From contig CAXXSW010000012.1 in assembly GCA_963677625.2 (NCBI GenBank), forward strand, positions 372,001 to 436,000: a stretch of DNA of 64,000 nt. Reading direction: 5' to 3'. The notes under the pieces were generated by a model. The model made no database searches and was not told the DNA's origin. It was given only the letters and a program-made list of their open reading frames with translations. Source of the DNA: UBA1351 sp963677625. Its GTDB lineage: Bacteria > Bacillota > Clostridia > Lachnospirales > Vallitaleaceae. Each line of letters starts with the position of its first letter. The stretch's first letter is position 1. The translations under genes and the position numbers were made by a program. Shown here piece by piece: positions 34,423-43,165 of the stretch.

Positions 34423-34506
34423 TGCGGATAGTGGGAGTCGAACCCACACGATGTCACCACCGCAGGATTTTGAATCCTGTGCGTCTGCCAATTCCGCCAT
34501 ATCCGC
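34423..34506 (-). tRNA. tRNA-Leu (anticodon CAA), copy 2
   Basis: 84 nt and identical to copy 1, 90 nt away on the same strand. Anticodon CAA in loop TTCAAAA; CCA not encoded. A promoter at 34522-34550 can drive both copies, with termination at 34198-34232. The 90-nt spacer holds two short hairpins (GCGAG/CTCGC and CCTGTCA/TGGCAGG) that may guide processing. Confidence 0.96.
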
Positions 34507-34521
34507 ATTTGAAGCTTTTAT

Positions 34522-34550
34522 ATAATAACATACGAATTTTTAAAAAGCAA
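34522..34550 (-). promoter_or_regulatory. Promoter of the tRNA-Leu pair
   Basis: TTGCTT at 34545-34550, 17-nt spacer, TATTAT at 34522-34527 on the minus strand, 16 nt before the 5' end of copy 2. Confidence 0.7.
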
Positions 34551-34585
34551 CACTAAATTCTTACTTTCTTAACTATCTACTTAAA

Positions 34586-34620
34586 GAACAAAGCGACCTT
34601 GTTCGTTTTCCTAGTGAATA
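34586..34620 (-). repeat. Repeated hairpin element, short copy C
   Basis: Behind the Nudix-gene terminator on the minus strand: TATTCACTAGGAAAAC, then GAACAA/TTGTTC pairing (34586-34591, 34599-34604) around AGCGACC. It keeps the junction sequence TATTCACTAGGAAA and the outer GAACAA stem of the other copies but lacks the GTCGGCAGTT linker and inner stem, so it looks like a deleted or minimal version. Confidence 0.55.
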
Positions 34621-34650
34621 AAAAAAGACCGCAATTTGCGGTCTGATTTT
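34620..34650. terminator. Terminator after the Nudix gene
   Basis: AGACCGCA/TGCGGTCT stem (34626-34633 with 34637-34644), with seven Ts after it on the minus strand. On the plus strand TGATTTTTT also follows, so it could work in both directions. It lies directly after the Nudix stop. Confidence 0.88.
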
Positions 34651-35103
34651 TTACATGTACTTTTTATTTCCCCACATGTTGCATTTCTTAAGTTCTAGAT
34701 AGTCATTATAGGCTTGTTCCAGAATCTGTTTTTCATTTGGGAATTTAAGTAAGTGGTATGCCTCATGGTACTTATAGTACCCAGAGTCCACGAAATATTC
34801 CTCTTTTTGTGGCTTGCTATAGTAATTATAGGCTTTCATAAGATACCAGTGTACGTATTTAACAACAGTATCGTTGGCAACCCTAAAGGAATACTGACTT
34901 TTGCCAATATATTTAATTATATTACCTTTGACACCTGACTCTTCTTGTACTTCTCTAAGAGCAGTGTCTTTATACTCTTCTCCTTCTTCGACAGTTCCTT
35001 TTGGAAGGACCCAGCCTTCATATCTGCCTTTATAGTTTTTATAGAGTAATAAAATTTTTCCTCTATGGATCACCACCCCGCCACAACTTACAGCTTCTTG
35101 CAT
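34651..35103 (-). CDS. Nudix hydrolase
   Basis: 150 residues from ATG 35103, chosen for its AAGGAGG SD; an upstream in-frame extension has none. The Nudix box is complete: GTVEEGEEYKDTALREVQEE followed by SGV (GX5EX7REUXEEXGU). N-terminal AVSCGGVVIHRGKILLLY is like the diadenosine polyphosphate/MutT group. Hydrolyses a nucleoside diphosphate derivative; substrate not predictable. It follows the SEDS-PBP gene and probably ends that transcript. Confidence 0.92.
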   Translation of the reverse strand: MQEAVSCGGVVIHRGKILLLYKNYKGRYEGWVLPKGTVEEGEEYKDTALREVQEESGVKGNIIKYIGKSQYSFRVANDTVVKYVHWYLMKAYNYYSKPQKEEYFVDSGYYKYHEAYHLLKFPNEKQILEQAYNDYLELKKCNMWGNKKYM

Positions 35104-35187
35104 AATGTATGCCTCCTTGTAATGGGTGCTAATCTTGTAAGATTTCTTAACTAAGAGTATACATTCTTTTAGTCGGGAATACAACAG

Positions 35188-37866
35188 TTATTTATCGTTC
35201 AAATAATAATCAAACAGGTCCTTAGCGATAGGAACACTATTAGAACTGCTTGAGCCAGCATTTTCGACAATAATCGAGACCACTATTTGAGGATTGTCGT
35301 AAGGAGCAAATCCTACAAACCAAGCATGGGTATCTCCAAAAGGATTTTCAGCAGCACCTGTTTTACCAGCAGCTGTATACTGTTCACTAATTAAACCTTT
35401 ACCTGTGCCCTCTTCAACCACAGCAAGAAGATATTCTTTTAACATAGCTGTATCTTCTGAATCGAATATTGTCTCACCAATGGTTGGTAACATTTTTTTT
35501 ACTTGATCACCATATGGATTCCTGATTTCTTCAACCAGATAAGGCTTCATCAATACCCCACCATTAGCTATAGCTGAAAAAACCAACATATTATGTAGGG
35601 GCGTAATTAAGGTTTCCCCTTGGCCAATAACAGTTTCAGCTCTAAGTTCAGGGCTTACCGTTTCAGGAAGTAGGAATGAAGATGTCTGGTGATAATAATC
35701 ATACGGAAGTTCTTTGTTAAATAAGACCGAATTAGCCAATGCTTCCAGTTTCCTCATATCAATTGATTCACCCATAGTTGCAAAAGCTGTATTACATGAC
35801 TGAGCCAAAGCATCTTTTGCATTTACCCTTCCATGGGCTGTGTCTCCATAACAAGAAAAGAACTTATTTCCAAATATATCCCTTCCTTTACAAAAATAAT
35901 TAAATTCTTCTCCGTTTTCATGGATATATTCTAATAAAGTCAGGATTTTAAAAGTTGAACCAGGAGGGTATAAACCTTGTGTTGTTCGATTTAACAATAC
36001 ACCTTCATCGCTCTGAATCAATTCTTCGTATTCACTAAGAATTGTATTTGGATTATAATCAGGTTTTGAAACCATAGCTAAAATCCTACCGGTCGAAGGT
36101 TCCATAGCAAGAATCGCTCCTTTTCTATCGCCCAAAGCTTCATATGCTATTTCTTGAAGGCCGTGATCAAGGCTAATGTAAACATCACTTCCCTTATCCC
36201 CTTGCCCTGATAGGGTCCACTTAAACTGTTCTAAGAAACTAAAATGGGGATTAAGTAAGTCAACGTTATGATTAGCCTCGATACCTGTTTTACCGATTTG
36301 AGAATAGCCAATTGCGTGTGCATACATTGCCGCAAATGGATAATATCGAACTATCTCATCTCCGTCATATGAAGAATAGGCAAGTGTTCTACCAGTGGAA
36401 TCATAAATACTTCCACGTAGGATATTCTCTTCAATTTGATCTAGGCGGCTGTTATAGGTATTCAACTGTAATTGATCGCTGTTGAAAATCAAGAAATACA
36501 TTAAATATATAGCAAGTGCACTGTATAAAAAGAACATAATTCCCTTAATAGTAACTATTGTATGAGCCCTGTATTCACGTTCTTTCAAATGATGCTTAGC
36601 CTTAGTTATCGCCTCAATAATACCTATGGATAAAATTGTTGCAATAAGAGAAGTCCCTCCATAGGATACAAAGGGCAAGGTCACACCAGTCAAGGGAATC
36701 AACTTGATAACACCGCCTATAATAAGAAAACCTTGGAAGCCAAACATAACAACAAGACCTACTCCGACATAGGCATTAAAAAGACTATAGGTCTTTTGAC
36801 ATTGACTAAGTAAGGTAATGATAAGGATGAGATACAAAAATATAAGTAAGATAGCAAAAATCGAACCGAATTCCTCTCCGATTGCAGCGTATATAAAATC
36901 TGTTGTTACGACTGGAATTTTAGTTGGTTGTCCAAGAGTTAAGCCGGTCCCCATCCACTTACCTGAAGCAAAGGCAAAAAGTCCCTGAGTCACCTGATAG
37001 CCTTCATTGTCTATATAGGCCCACGGATCTTGCCAAGCATATATACGGGTCCTTACATGTGCAAACAGTGTATATGAGAGATATGCACCTACACTAAAGG
37101 CTCCCAATTGTGCAAAAGACATCCAACGTTTACGAGAATACATATAGGACAAAACCATATATAAAGAAAAGAATAAAAGGGCACTTCCAAGGTCACGCTG
37201 ATATACAAGAATTAAGACAATGACAGCACTGACAACTGATCCTATTAGAAGTTGAATGAACTCATATTCTTTTTTAAAAGCAGAGGCCAAATAGAAGGCA
37301 AAAACTATTTTCACAAACTCTGATGGTTGAAAAGAAAAGTTGCCATATGAAAACCAGTTTGTGGCTCCATAGGTGGTTGAGTTTACTATGAGAAGAAGGC
37401 CTATTGCCACGGCCATGTATAGATAGGTCATTTTACTGAAGAAAGCTATCTTATTGACAATAAAGCCTACTAAAAGCATCAAAGCAAAACCTAGCAGGGC
37501 AAGTATATTATGCTTAAGAGCTAGCTCAGGAGATAGTCTATGGAGCATAATTGATCCAATTAAGTGAAGCATAGCGATTATATGCCAAATAACAGGTTCA
37601 AGAAAATGGATATAATGACTAATCAACATAAAGCAGAATAAGACCATAGCGTTAAAGGCTACAATCCTATACCCCGTTTCTGTGTATCCAACATTTGCAA
37701 TAATAGTCCCATGCCCTATGATAGCCATAGCGATTAGGATAACTTTTGATATAACAAGGGACCCTCCATTATTACTTGAAGATAAACGATACTTAACTAA
37801 TATATGAATCATAAAAAAAAATAATAATAATACCATGACGTAATTCAAATTAATAAACTCTTCCAT
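35188..37866 (-). CDS. SEDS glycosyltransferase - class B PBP fusion (FtsW/RodA + transpeptidase)
   Basis: 892 residues combining two normally separate enzymes. Residues 1 to about 455 are a polytopic FtsW/RodA/SpoVE protein (QPSEFVKIVFAFYLAS, VTQGLFAFASGKWMGTGLTLG, FIYAAIGEEFG, LPFVSYGGTS). After one more helix, 485-892 is a penicillin-binding transpeptidase with S637 in PPGSTFK, SCN at 690 and KTG at 835. SEDS proteins polymerise glycan while bPBPs crosslink it, so the fusion fixes the pair at 1:1. It follows the U32 gene by 8 nt. The start ATG follows AGGTGAAGAC. Confidence 0.93.
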   Translation of the reverse strand: MEEFINLNYVMVLLLFFFMIHILVKYRLSSSNNGGSLVISKVILIAMAIIGHGTIIANVGYTETGYRIVAFNAMVLFCFMLISHYIHFLEPVIWHIIAMLHLIGSIMLHRLSPELALKHNILALLGFALMLLVGFIVNKIAFFSKMTYLYMAVAIGLLLIVNSTTYGATNWFSYGNFSFQPSEFVKIVFAFYLASAFKKEYEFIQLLIGSVVSAVIVLILVYQRDLGSALLFFSLYMVLSYMYSRKRWMSFAQLGAFSVGAYLSYTLFAHVRTRIYAWQDPWAYIDNEGYQVTQGLFAFASGKWMGTGLTLGQPTKIPVVTTDFIYAAIGEEFGSIFAILLIFLYLILIITLLSQCQKTYSLFNAYVGVGLVVMFGFQGFLIIGGVIKLIPLTGVTLPFVSYGGTSLIATILSIGIIEAITKAKHHLKEREYRAHTIVTIKGIMFFLYSALAIYLMYFLIFNSDQLQLNTYNSRLDQIEENILRGSIYDSTGRTLAYSSYDGDEIVRYYPFAAMYAHAIGYSQIGKTGIEANHNVDLLNPHFSFLEQFKWTLSGQGDKGSDVYISLDHGLQEIAYEALGDRKGAILAMEPSTGRILAMVSKPDYNPNTILSEYEELIQSDEGVLLNRTTQGLYPPGSTFKILTLLEYIHENGEEFNYFCKGRDIFGNKFFSCYGDTAHGRVNAKDALAQSCNTAFATMGESIDMRKLEALANSVLFNKELPYDYYHQTSSFLLPETVSPELRAETVIGQGETLITPLHNMLVFSAIANGGVLMKPYLVEEIRNPYGDQVKKMLPTIGETIFDSEDTAMLKEYLLAVVEEGTGKGLISEQYTAAGKTGAAENPFGDTHAWFVGFAPYDNPQIVVSIIVENAGSSSSNSVPIAKDLFDYYLNDK

Positions 37867-37874
37867 GTCTTCAC

Positions 37875-40337
37875 CTATAAGACACCACGATTGTAATGCC
37901 CCCTCGTATGTAAGCTCTGGTCAAAATCCTTAGAAATGAAGTTCTTATGTTCATTAAGTATTTTTTTCATTTCCTCTGTACTTTCTGTAGTAAACTCTAG
38001 TCGTAGAAAACCTGCGCTGATTTTTTCGTCCAAAAGATATGTAGCTTTTGAGTTATAAATAGTATTGTAACAAAAGTCACAATGACAAAATACTTCCTGT
38101 TTTTCTCCCTTACGGTCTTCAAGTATCAATTGATGGCCGTAAGAAGTCTTCTGGCATTTCTTATGTCTAGTCTGATACAAACAGTTAGCGGAATTCATTA
38201 ATGGACTTTTCCCATATATAACTACTTCAAGGTTAGTATGATCACGTCCAATTTGCCTAATAGCCTGTCGATTAAGTTCTAAGCTTGCTGTGACTTTTGA
38301 TGCCTTCATTTTATTGTAAAAACTAGCACCAGCTCCATTAAAGACATGTAAACTATAATCAGTGCTAAAAGCCTTGTTAAAATACTCAGCAATTTTAATT
38401 TGTCCAAGCGTTCTAATAAGAAAGCCGTCATAAAGGATTGTATCAATATCTTTCAGTCTTTTCATTAGAATTTCATTATATTGATTAAAAAGCACATGCG
38501 GTAAAACCAAGTTAAGCTTAAGTTCTGGCAGCTCATTTTTAAGTTCTTGACAATTTTCTAAAATTCTTTGTAAATCTTGTTTAGATAAGTCTGTAATGTC
38601 AATATATATAGTGGCTATATCGCTTCTAATCATACTTAAATGGTCATGTATCCATGTATCTAAGGTTATCCAATGATCCACTGTTTTGATTAGATATGAA
38701 AACTTTCTATTATTATGCTTTATATCTTTTTTTTCCATTGTCTGTTCTTTAGGATCAGTATTTCCTTCAAGAATTTCTTGACATCCCCATTCTTTTATAC
38801 TTTTTCCTGGTCTATGATAGTTGTCAACAATCATTTTCTTAATTTCAGTGCTTGCTTGCCTTCGTAATTGATTTAGTTCACTAACAGGTATAAAGATTTC
38901 TTTATCACCGAATATGGTTAGTTCACCAAGTATAAAAGGAGTATCCCCTAACTTTGCTAATTGCTTAGATATAGCGTCTTTATCAGTTGGTCTTTTCAGC
39001 GCTGACTCCACCTTACTTCCATTTATAGTCACGGTATATTTATCCATATAGCTTCCAATAAGTTGAATAGATTCGCCTATATAAGCCTTCAAGGTAAGGT
39101 CTAAACTTAACTTAGGGTCTTCATAGCTTTTATATTTTTTTAGGAGGTCCTGATCTCTAATCCTATAAACAATTAGACCCGGATGGTCTTTAATAAAGGC
39201 CGAATTAATAAAGGCTCCTTTTGTAGTAAAAAGATGCTTGCTTCTATAAATATCCTGGGCATCATAGTCTAATTGGAAGGCATATGTCGTCAATGATTCT
39301 GGTACATGAATTTCTAACAAGTCGTCTTTGGAAACAGGTTGATCAAGTTCGATAACCACTCCTTTATTATAAGTGATTTTACCAATTTCTAAACCTAAGT
39401 TCTTTCCATGGTCATAGGAAATCATAGTATCTGAATTGTGTCTTTTATAATATCCTTCAGTAAAATGACCTCGATTAAAAATCTGGTTTAAATCTATAAT
39501 GTCTTGCCTAGAAACTTCGTAATCATTAATATGGTTGTCTTCCATCAAGGTGAGTGCAAGGTCACGATATTTCTTATAAATACTGACGCATGCGAAAACG
39601 TACTCAGGGCTTTTCATACGTCCTTCTATTTTAAGTGAATCTATACCCGCTTCAATAAGTTCAGGTAATATACCTAAAGTCATTTGATCTTTAGGACTCA
39701 AAAAATATGCTTTCTCACCTTCAATCGTATAGGGCATTCTACAAGGTTGGGCACATTTACCCCGGTTACCACTTCGTCCCCCATATAAACTTGACATAAG
39801 ACAACCACCAGAATAAGAGTAGCAGAGAGCTCCATGTACAAAAGCTTCAATTTCTATATCTACTTGATCTTTAATCTTCTTAATATCATTAAGATTACAT
39901 TCCCTACTTAAAACCACCCGATCAAAGCCTAGTTTTTTGATTAAGCTTACATCTTCAAGAGAATGGAGATTCATTTGAGTAGAACCATGTATAACTAAAT
40001 CCGGTGCATGTTTTCGAATGAGTTCATATACACCCATATCTTGAATAATAACTGCATCAATTTTTATCTTTACTAAGTTTTTAAGGACAAGTATTAATTC
40101 CTGAACTTCAATATCCTTAACCAGGGTATTAAGAGTGTAATAAATATTTACATTAAAAAGATGAGCATAGTCAACCATATCCGTCAATTCCTCCATGGAA
40201 AAATTGTTGGCATAAGCCCTTGCTCCAAAATCTTTTCCACCTAAATATAAAGCGTCACAGCCTGCGGCTATGGCGCTATAGAATGCTTCCTTAGAACCAA
40301 CCGGTGCTAGGATTTCAGGTCTTACTTTTTTAGCCAT
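37875..40337 (-). CDS. U32 family peptidase/collagenase-like protein (long form)
   Basis: 820 residues from ATG 40337 (MAKKVRPEILAPVGSKEAFY). U32 core: APVGS, GGKDFGARAYANNFS, ELEAFVHGALCYSYSGGC-like IEAFVHGALCYSYSG, and the Cys cluster GNRGKCAQPCRMPY; C-terminal part adds CHCDFC. Related U32 proteins act in tRNA or rRNA hydroxylation (TrhP, RlhA), so the peptidase label is historical. The start is one base after the zapA stop with little SD, so translation is coupled. Fills the slot between zapA and the cell-wall gene. Confidence 0.9.
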   Translation of the reverse strand: MAKKVRPEILAPVGSKEAFYSAIAAGCDALYLGGKDFGARAYANNFSMEELTDMVDYAHLFNVNIYYTLNTLVKDIEVQELILVLKNLVKIKIDAVIIQDMGVYELIRKHAPDLVIHGSTQMNLHSLEDVSLIKKLGFDRVVLSRECNLNDIKKIKDQVDIEIEAFVHGALCYSYSGGCLMSSLYGGRSGNRGKCAQPCRMPYTIEGEKAYFLSPKDQMTLGILPELIEAGIDSLKIEGRMKSPEYVFACVSIYKKYRDLALTLMEDNHINDYEVSRQDIIDLNQIFNRGHFTEGYYKRHNSDTMISYDHGKNLGLEIGKITYNKGVVIELDQPVSKDDLLEIHVPESLTTYAFQLDYDAQDIYRSKHLFTTKGAFINSAFIKDHPGLIVYRIRDQDLLKKYKSYEDPKLSLDLTLKAYIGESIQLIGSYMDKYTVTINGSKVESALKRPTDKDAISKQLAKLGDTPFILGELTIFGDKEIFIPVSELNQLRRQASTEIKKMIVDNYHRPGKSIKEWGCQEILEGNTDPKEQTMEKKDIKHNNRKFSYLIKTVDHWITLDTWIHDHLSMIRSDIATIYIDITDLSKQDLQRILENCQELKNELPELKLNLVLPHVLFNQYNEILMKRLKDIDTILYDGFLIRTLGQIKIAEYFNKAFSTDYSLHVFNGAGASFYNKMKASKVTASLELNRQAIRQIGRDHTNLEVVIYGKSPLMNSANCLYQTRHKKCQKTSYGHQLILEDRKGEKQEVFCHCDFCYNTIYNSKATYLLDEKISAGFLRLEFTTESTEEMKKILNEHKNFISKDFDQSLHTRGHYNRGVL

Positions 40338-40338
40338 G

Positions 40339-40740
40339 TTAAATGGTGTTTTGCTCAAACAACTCAATATATTCGTCCAGTTCTTTCTTATAATGTTTAA
40401 TATCGTTTTCCAATTGATCAATGACTTGATTTTTCTGATCAAGGTCAGATTTTAACTTGTCTATCTCAAGACGCAAAGTGGCCATCTCATCATTGAGTTT
40501 TTCTTCCAGATTTTCATTTTCTTCTGTCTGTGTCTTCATCTTAAAATAATCATCAGCAATGTTTATCGCTAATAAAACTGATTGAAGTCTAGTATTAAGC
40601 TTCTTTCCGTTATCCGACCCTCTAACCTCATCCATTTTCTTATTCATGTATAAGGCAACACGTTGTAGGTACTCTTCGCTCTCATCACCGCTGAGTGTAT
40701 ATACATTACCGCCAATGAGAACCTTCGATTCATTTTTCAA
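40339..40740 (-). CDS. zapA: Cell division protein ZapA
   Basis: 133 residues. The ZapA core is KVLIGGNVYTLSGDESEEYLQRVALYMNKKMDE, followed by NTRLQSVLLAINIADDYF and a long C-terminal coiled coil (about 75-130). ZapA crosslinks FtsZ filaments. I take TTG 40740 as start because GGGGG lies 8 nt before it; the ATG further up has no SD. First gene of the zapA-U32-SEDS/PBP-Nudix set. Confidence 0.9.
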   Translation of the reverse strand: MKNESKVLIGGNVYTLSGDESEEYLQRVALYMNKKMDEVRGSDNGKKLNTRLQSVLLAINIADDYFKMKTQTEENENLEEKLNDEMATLRLEIDKLKSDLDQKNQVIDQLENDIKHYKKELDEYIELFEQNTI

Positions 40741-40844
40741 CCTGTAATCCCCCTTACTTATTGGACTTATTCTCAATTAATATTATTATAGCATAACCTT
40801 TTACCCTAATCTATCTTAATAATTAAGATGTCATATACTTGTAA

Positions 40845-41384
40845 TTAAGATAAAAGATTTTTATAGTTCAGAGTTTCTAGATTTATTTCAGGCTCCATTG
40901 TCCAACCAACGACCATTGAATAATCATTACGCCCATCTACAATAACTTGGTCTCTCTCCTCTGTATCCAATTCATTATATAAGGTATAATCAACCTTATT
41001 TTTTCTTGATATTTCAAAGAAGCACATTTTAACAAGTCTAACTAGTTCGTCGGTCTCTCCTTGTACAATAAAATTAGTCTTGCCTTGGTCTACCAGTTCA
41101 GCAAGGTTTTGTTTAAAGGTTGACCTAACAGATGCAATGGTATCAAAACATTCGGAAATATGCTCTACATGAAGAGTATTCTTATATTCCTTTCCCTTAT
41201 TGGTCAAAACATAATCAACCTTTCTTGCTGTATGCTTAACAACCTTAAGGATGCCTTCATCTTCAAAAGTCTGGATCATATTATTAACTGTACCAAGACT
41301 TACCTCCAAAAGTTTAGACAATTGTCGTTGGCTGTAGTCTGATTGTTCAGTCAATAGATTCAAAAGCTTTAATTCTTTTGTCAT
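40845..41384 (-). CDS. MarR-like winged-helix regulator
   Basis: 179 residues. N-terminal winged helix: LLTEQSDYSQRQLSKLLEVSLGTVNNMIQTFEDEGILKV, with wing KVDYVLTNKGKEY (to about 70). The rest (KTNFIVQGETDELVRLVKMCFFEIS ... VIVDGRNDYSMVVGWT) is unfamiliar and could be a sensor domain. ATG overlaps the ruvB stop by 4 nt (ATGA), so it is co-translated with ruvAB. A role in DNA repair control is only suggested by position. Confidence 0.8.
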   Translation of the reverse strand: MTKELKLLNLLTEQSDYSQRQLSKLLEVSLGTVNNMIQTFEDEGILKVVKHTARKVDYVLTNKGKEYKNTLHVEHISECFDTIASVRSTFKQNLAELVDQGKTNFIVQGETDELVRLVKMCFFEISRKNKVDYTLYNELDTEERDQVIVDGRNDYSMVVGWTMEPEINLETLNYKNLLS

Positions 41385-42385
41385 CCTTCCGCCTCCTTAT
41401 ATATGCCAAAGTGCTTGTAGCAAAAATCAGTAACTACCCGGCCCCTGGGTGTTCGATTTATAAGTCCCAACTGGATTAAATAGGGTTCGTATACTTCTTC
41501 AACAGTATCTGATTCTTCTCCTATTGTCGCAGCTAGCGTATCCACTCCAACAGGACCACCACCATACTTGTCAATCATAGCCATTAACATCTTACGGTCA
41601 CTTTTATCAAGACCCAATGGATCAACGTCAAGAAGATCCAAGGAGACTTTTGCCACCTCTTCATTAATTATCCCATCATATTTAACTTGGGCAAAATCTC
41701 TAACGCGTTTAAGCAATCGATTACTTAGCCTTGGCGTTCCTCTTGACCGAAGGGCAATTTCATGTGCCCCACGTTCATCAATTTCAACACCTAGAACCTG
41801 AGCGCTTCTTTTTATGATTGTTGCCAATTCATCAGGTGTATAGAATTCTAATTTATTAATAACACCAAATCTGTCCCTAAGAGGTGAACTTAAAAGTCCA
41901 ATTCTTGTGGTTGCTCCTACTAAGGTGAATTTAGGTAAATCAAGACGTATAGACTTAGCAGCAGGACCCTTTCCAATCATTATATCGATGACAAAATCTT
42001 CCATAGCAGGATATAAGACTTCCTCAACTTGTCTATTTAAACGGTGTATTTCATCAACAAAAAGAAGGTCGCCTTCTTGAAGATTATTAAGTATAGCTGC
42101 CATATCACCAGGTCTTTCAATTGCTGGACCCGATGTTATTTTTAGATTAACATCCATCTCATGTCCAATAATTGAAGCCATGGTTGTTTTTCCAAGTCCT
42201 GGAGGACCATACAAGAGAACATGGTCCAAAGGTTCTTTTCTTATCTTTGCAGCTTCAATAAAAACCTTAATGTTCTCTTTTGCTTTTTTTTGACCTATAT
42301 AATCCTCTATTCGTTGTGGCCGTAGAGAGGTTTCTATATGTATATCTTCTTCAGTCATTTGATTGGTAATCAATCTTTTTTTCAT
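41381..42385 (-). CDS. ruvB: Holliday junction branch-migration ATPase RuvB
   Basis: 334 residues. Signature N-terminus SLRPQRIEDYIGQKKAKEN, Walker A GPPGLGKTTMA, Walker B LFVDEIHRL, sensor GATTRIGLLSSPLRDRFG, arginine finger region, and the winged-helix tail with GLINRTPRGRV. Drives branch migration with RuvA. It follows ruvA by 14 nt. Confidence 0.99.
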   Translation of the reverse strand: MKKRLITNQMTEEDIHIETSLRPQRIEDYIGQKKAKENIKVFIEAAKIRKEPLDHVLLYGPPGLGKTTMASIIGHEMDVNLKITSGPAIERPGDMAAILNNLQEGDLLFVDEIHRLNRQVEEVLYPAMEDFVIDIMIGKGPAAKSIRLDLPKFTLVGATTRIGLLSSPLRDRFGVINKLEFYTPDELATIIKRSAQVLGVEIDERGAHEIALRSRGTPRLSNRLLKRVRDFAQVKYDGIINEEVAKVSLDLLDVDPLGLDKSDRKMLMAMIDKYGGGPVGVDTLAATIGEESDTVEEVYEPYLIQLGLINRTPRGRVVTDFCYKHFGIYKEAEG

Positions 42386-42399
42386 GTCAGCTCCTTTAG

Positions 42400-42996
42400 T
42401 TATTCTCTAGCCAGATTACCAAGGGCTTCCCTAATAATCTGCTCTGTAGATTCGTGTTTACGGACATGTTTTACTGCATTGAGGCTTTCAGTTTGTGAAT
42501 AACCCAAAGCAGTAAGCGCCATCATAGCTTCTTGTACATATGAAGACGTTGATTCAACAGGAAGGTCATTATCAACTAAGGTATCCAAATCAAAAGCTTT
42601 CAGTTTATCTTTAAGCTCTAAGACTAATTTTTGGGCTGTTTTCTTTCCAATTCCCTTTGCCTGGCTTATAGCTGCTACGTTCTCGGTAAGAACAGCCAAC
42701 CTAAGGGCATCCGGTGTCATACTAGATAAAATGCCCAAAGCCCCTTTAGGTCCGATTCCAGAAACGCTAATCAGTTTTTTGAAAACATCGATATCCTCCT
42801 CGCTGATAAATCCGAATAGCTTTAATATATCTTCTCTAACATATAATTCAGTATGAATCTTCACCTCATTACCTGTTGATGGAAGTTCACTAAGTACCGA
42901 TAACGGAACAAATATTTCGTAGCCTATGTGATTACACTCAACCACAATGGAATCTTCTTTTTTTGATATTAAGGTTCCCCTAATATAACTAATCAT
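42400..42996 (-). CDS. ruvA: Holliday junction RuvA subunit
   Basis: 198 residues from ATG 42996 (MISYIRGTLI); an in-frame GTG one codon before is rejected because ATG follows AGAGG at better spacing. OB-fold N-terminus, HhH motifs ISVSGIGPKGALGIL and ISQAKGIGKKTAQKLVLELKDK, and the flexible-linked C-terminal domain III ALTALGYSQTE. No ruvC is visible, as usual in Firmicutes. Confidence 0.98.
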   Translation of the reverse strand: MISYIRGTLISKKEDSIVVECNHIGYEIFVPLSVLSELPSTGNEVKIHTELYVREDILKLFGFISEEDIDVFKKLISVSGIGPKGALGILSSMTPDALRLAVLTENVAAISQAKGIGKKTAQKLVLELKDKLKAFDLDTLVDNDLPVESTSSYVQEAMMALTALGYSQTESLNAVKHVRKHESTEQIIREALGNLARE

Positions 42997-43030
42997 CACA
43001 TACCTCTAATCTTTAATAGTCATTACTATT

Positions 43031-43059
43031 ATTATATAATACGTTCATTTTTTATACAA
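43031..43059 (-). promoter_or_regulatory. ruvAB promoter without SOS box
   Basis: TTGTAT at 43054-43059, 17-nt spacer, TATAAT at 43031-43036 on the minus strand. No CGAAC-N4-GTTYG site is visible in 42997-43165, unlike lexA/yneA in this window. Confidence 0.7.
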
Positions 43060-43065
43060 CACTTA

Positions 43066-43093
43066 TTGACAATATTCTTAAAAACAGTATAAT
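43066..43093 (+). promoter_or_regulatory. Promoter of the DUF1292 gene
   Basis: TTGACA at 43066-43071, 16-nt spacer, TATAAT at 43088-43093, divergent from the ruvA promoter. Confidence 0.75.
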
Positions 43094-43165
43094 GAAAAGA
43101 AGGTATAGAAAAATCTATAGCTTTGGTATTGCACATTTATTTAGATGAAATACAAGGAGAATAAT

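Noticed and set aside
34249..34506. CRISPR-like direct repeat
   Set aside because: The repeat units are two tRNA-Leu genes with a single spacer.
34033..34556. Several open frames on both strands across the tRNA region
   Set aside because: They run through two tRNA genes, their terminator and the hairpin elements; they have no SD and only repeat tRNA sequence in translation.
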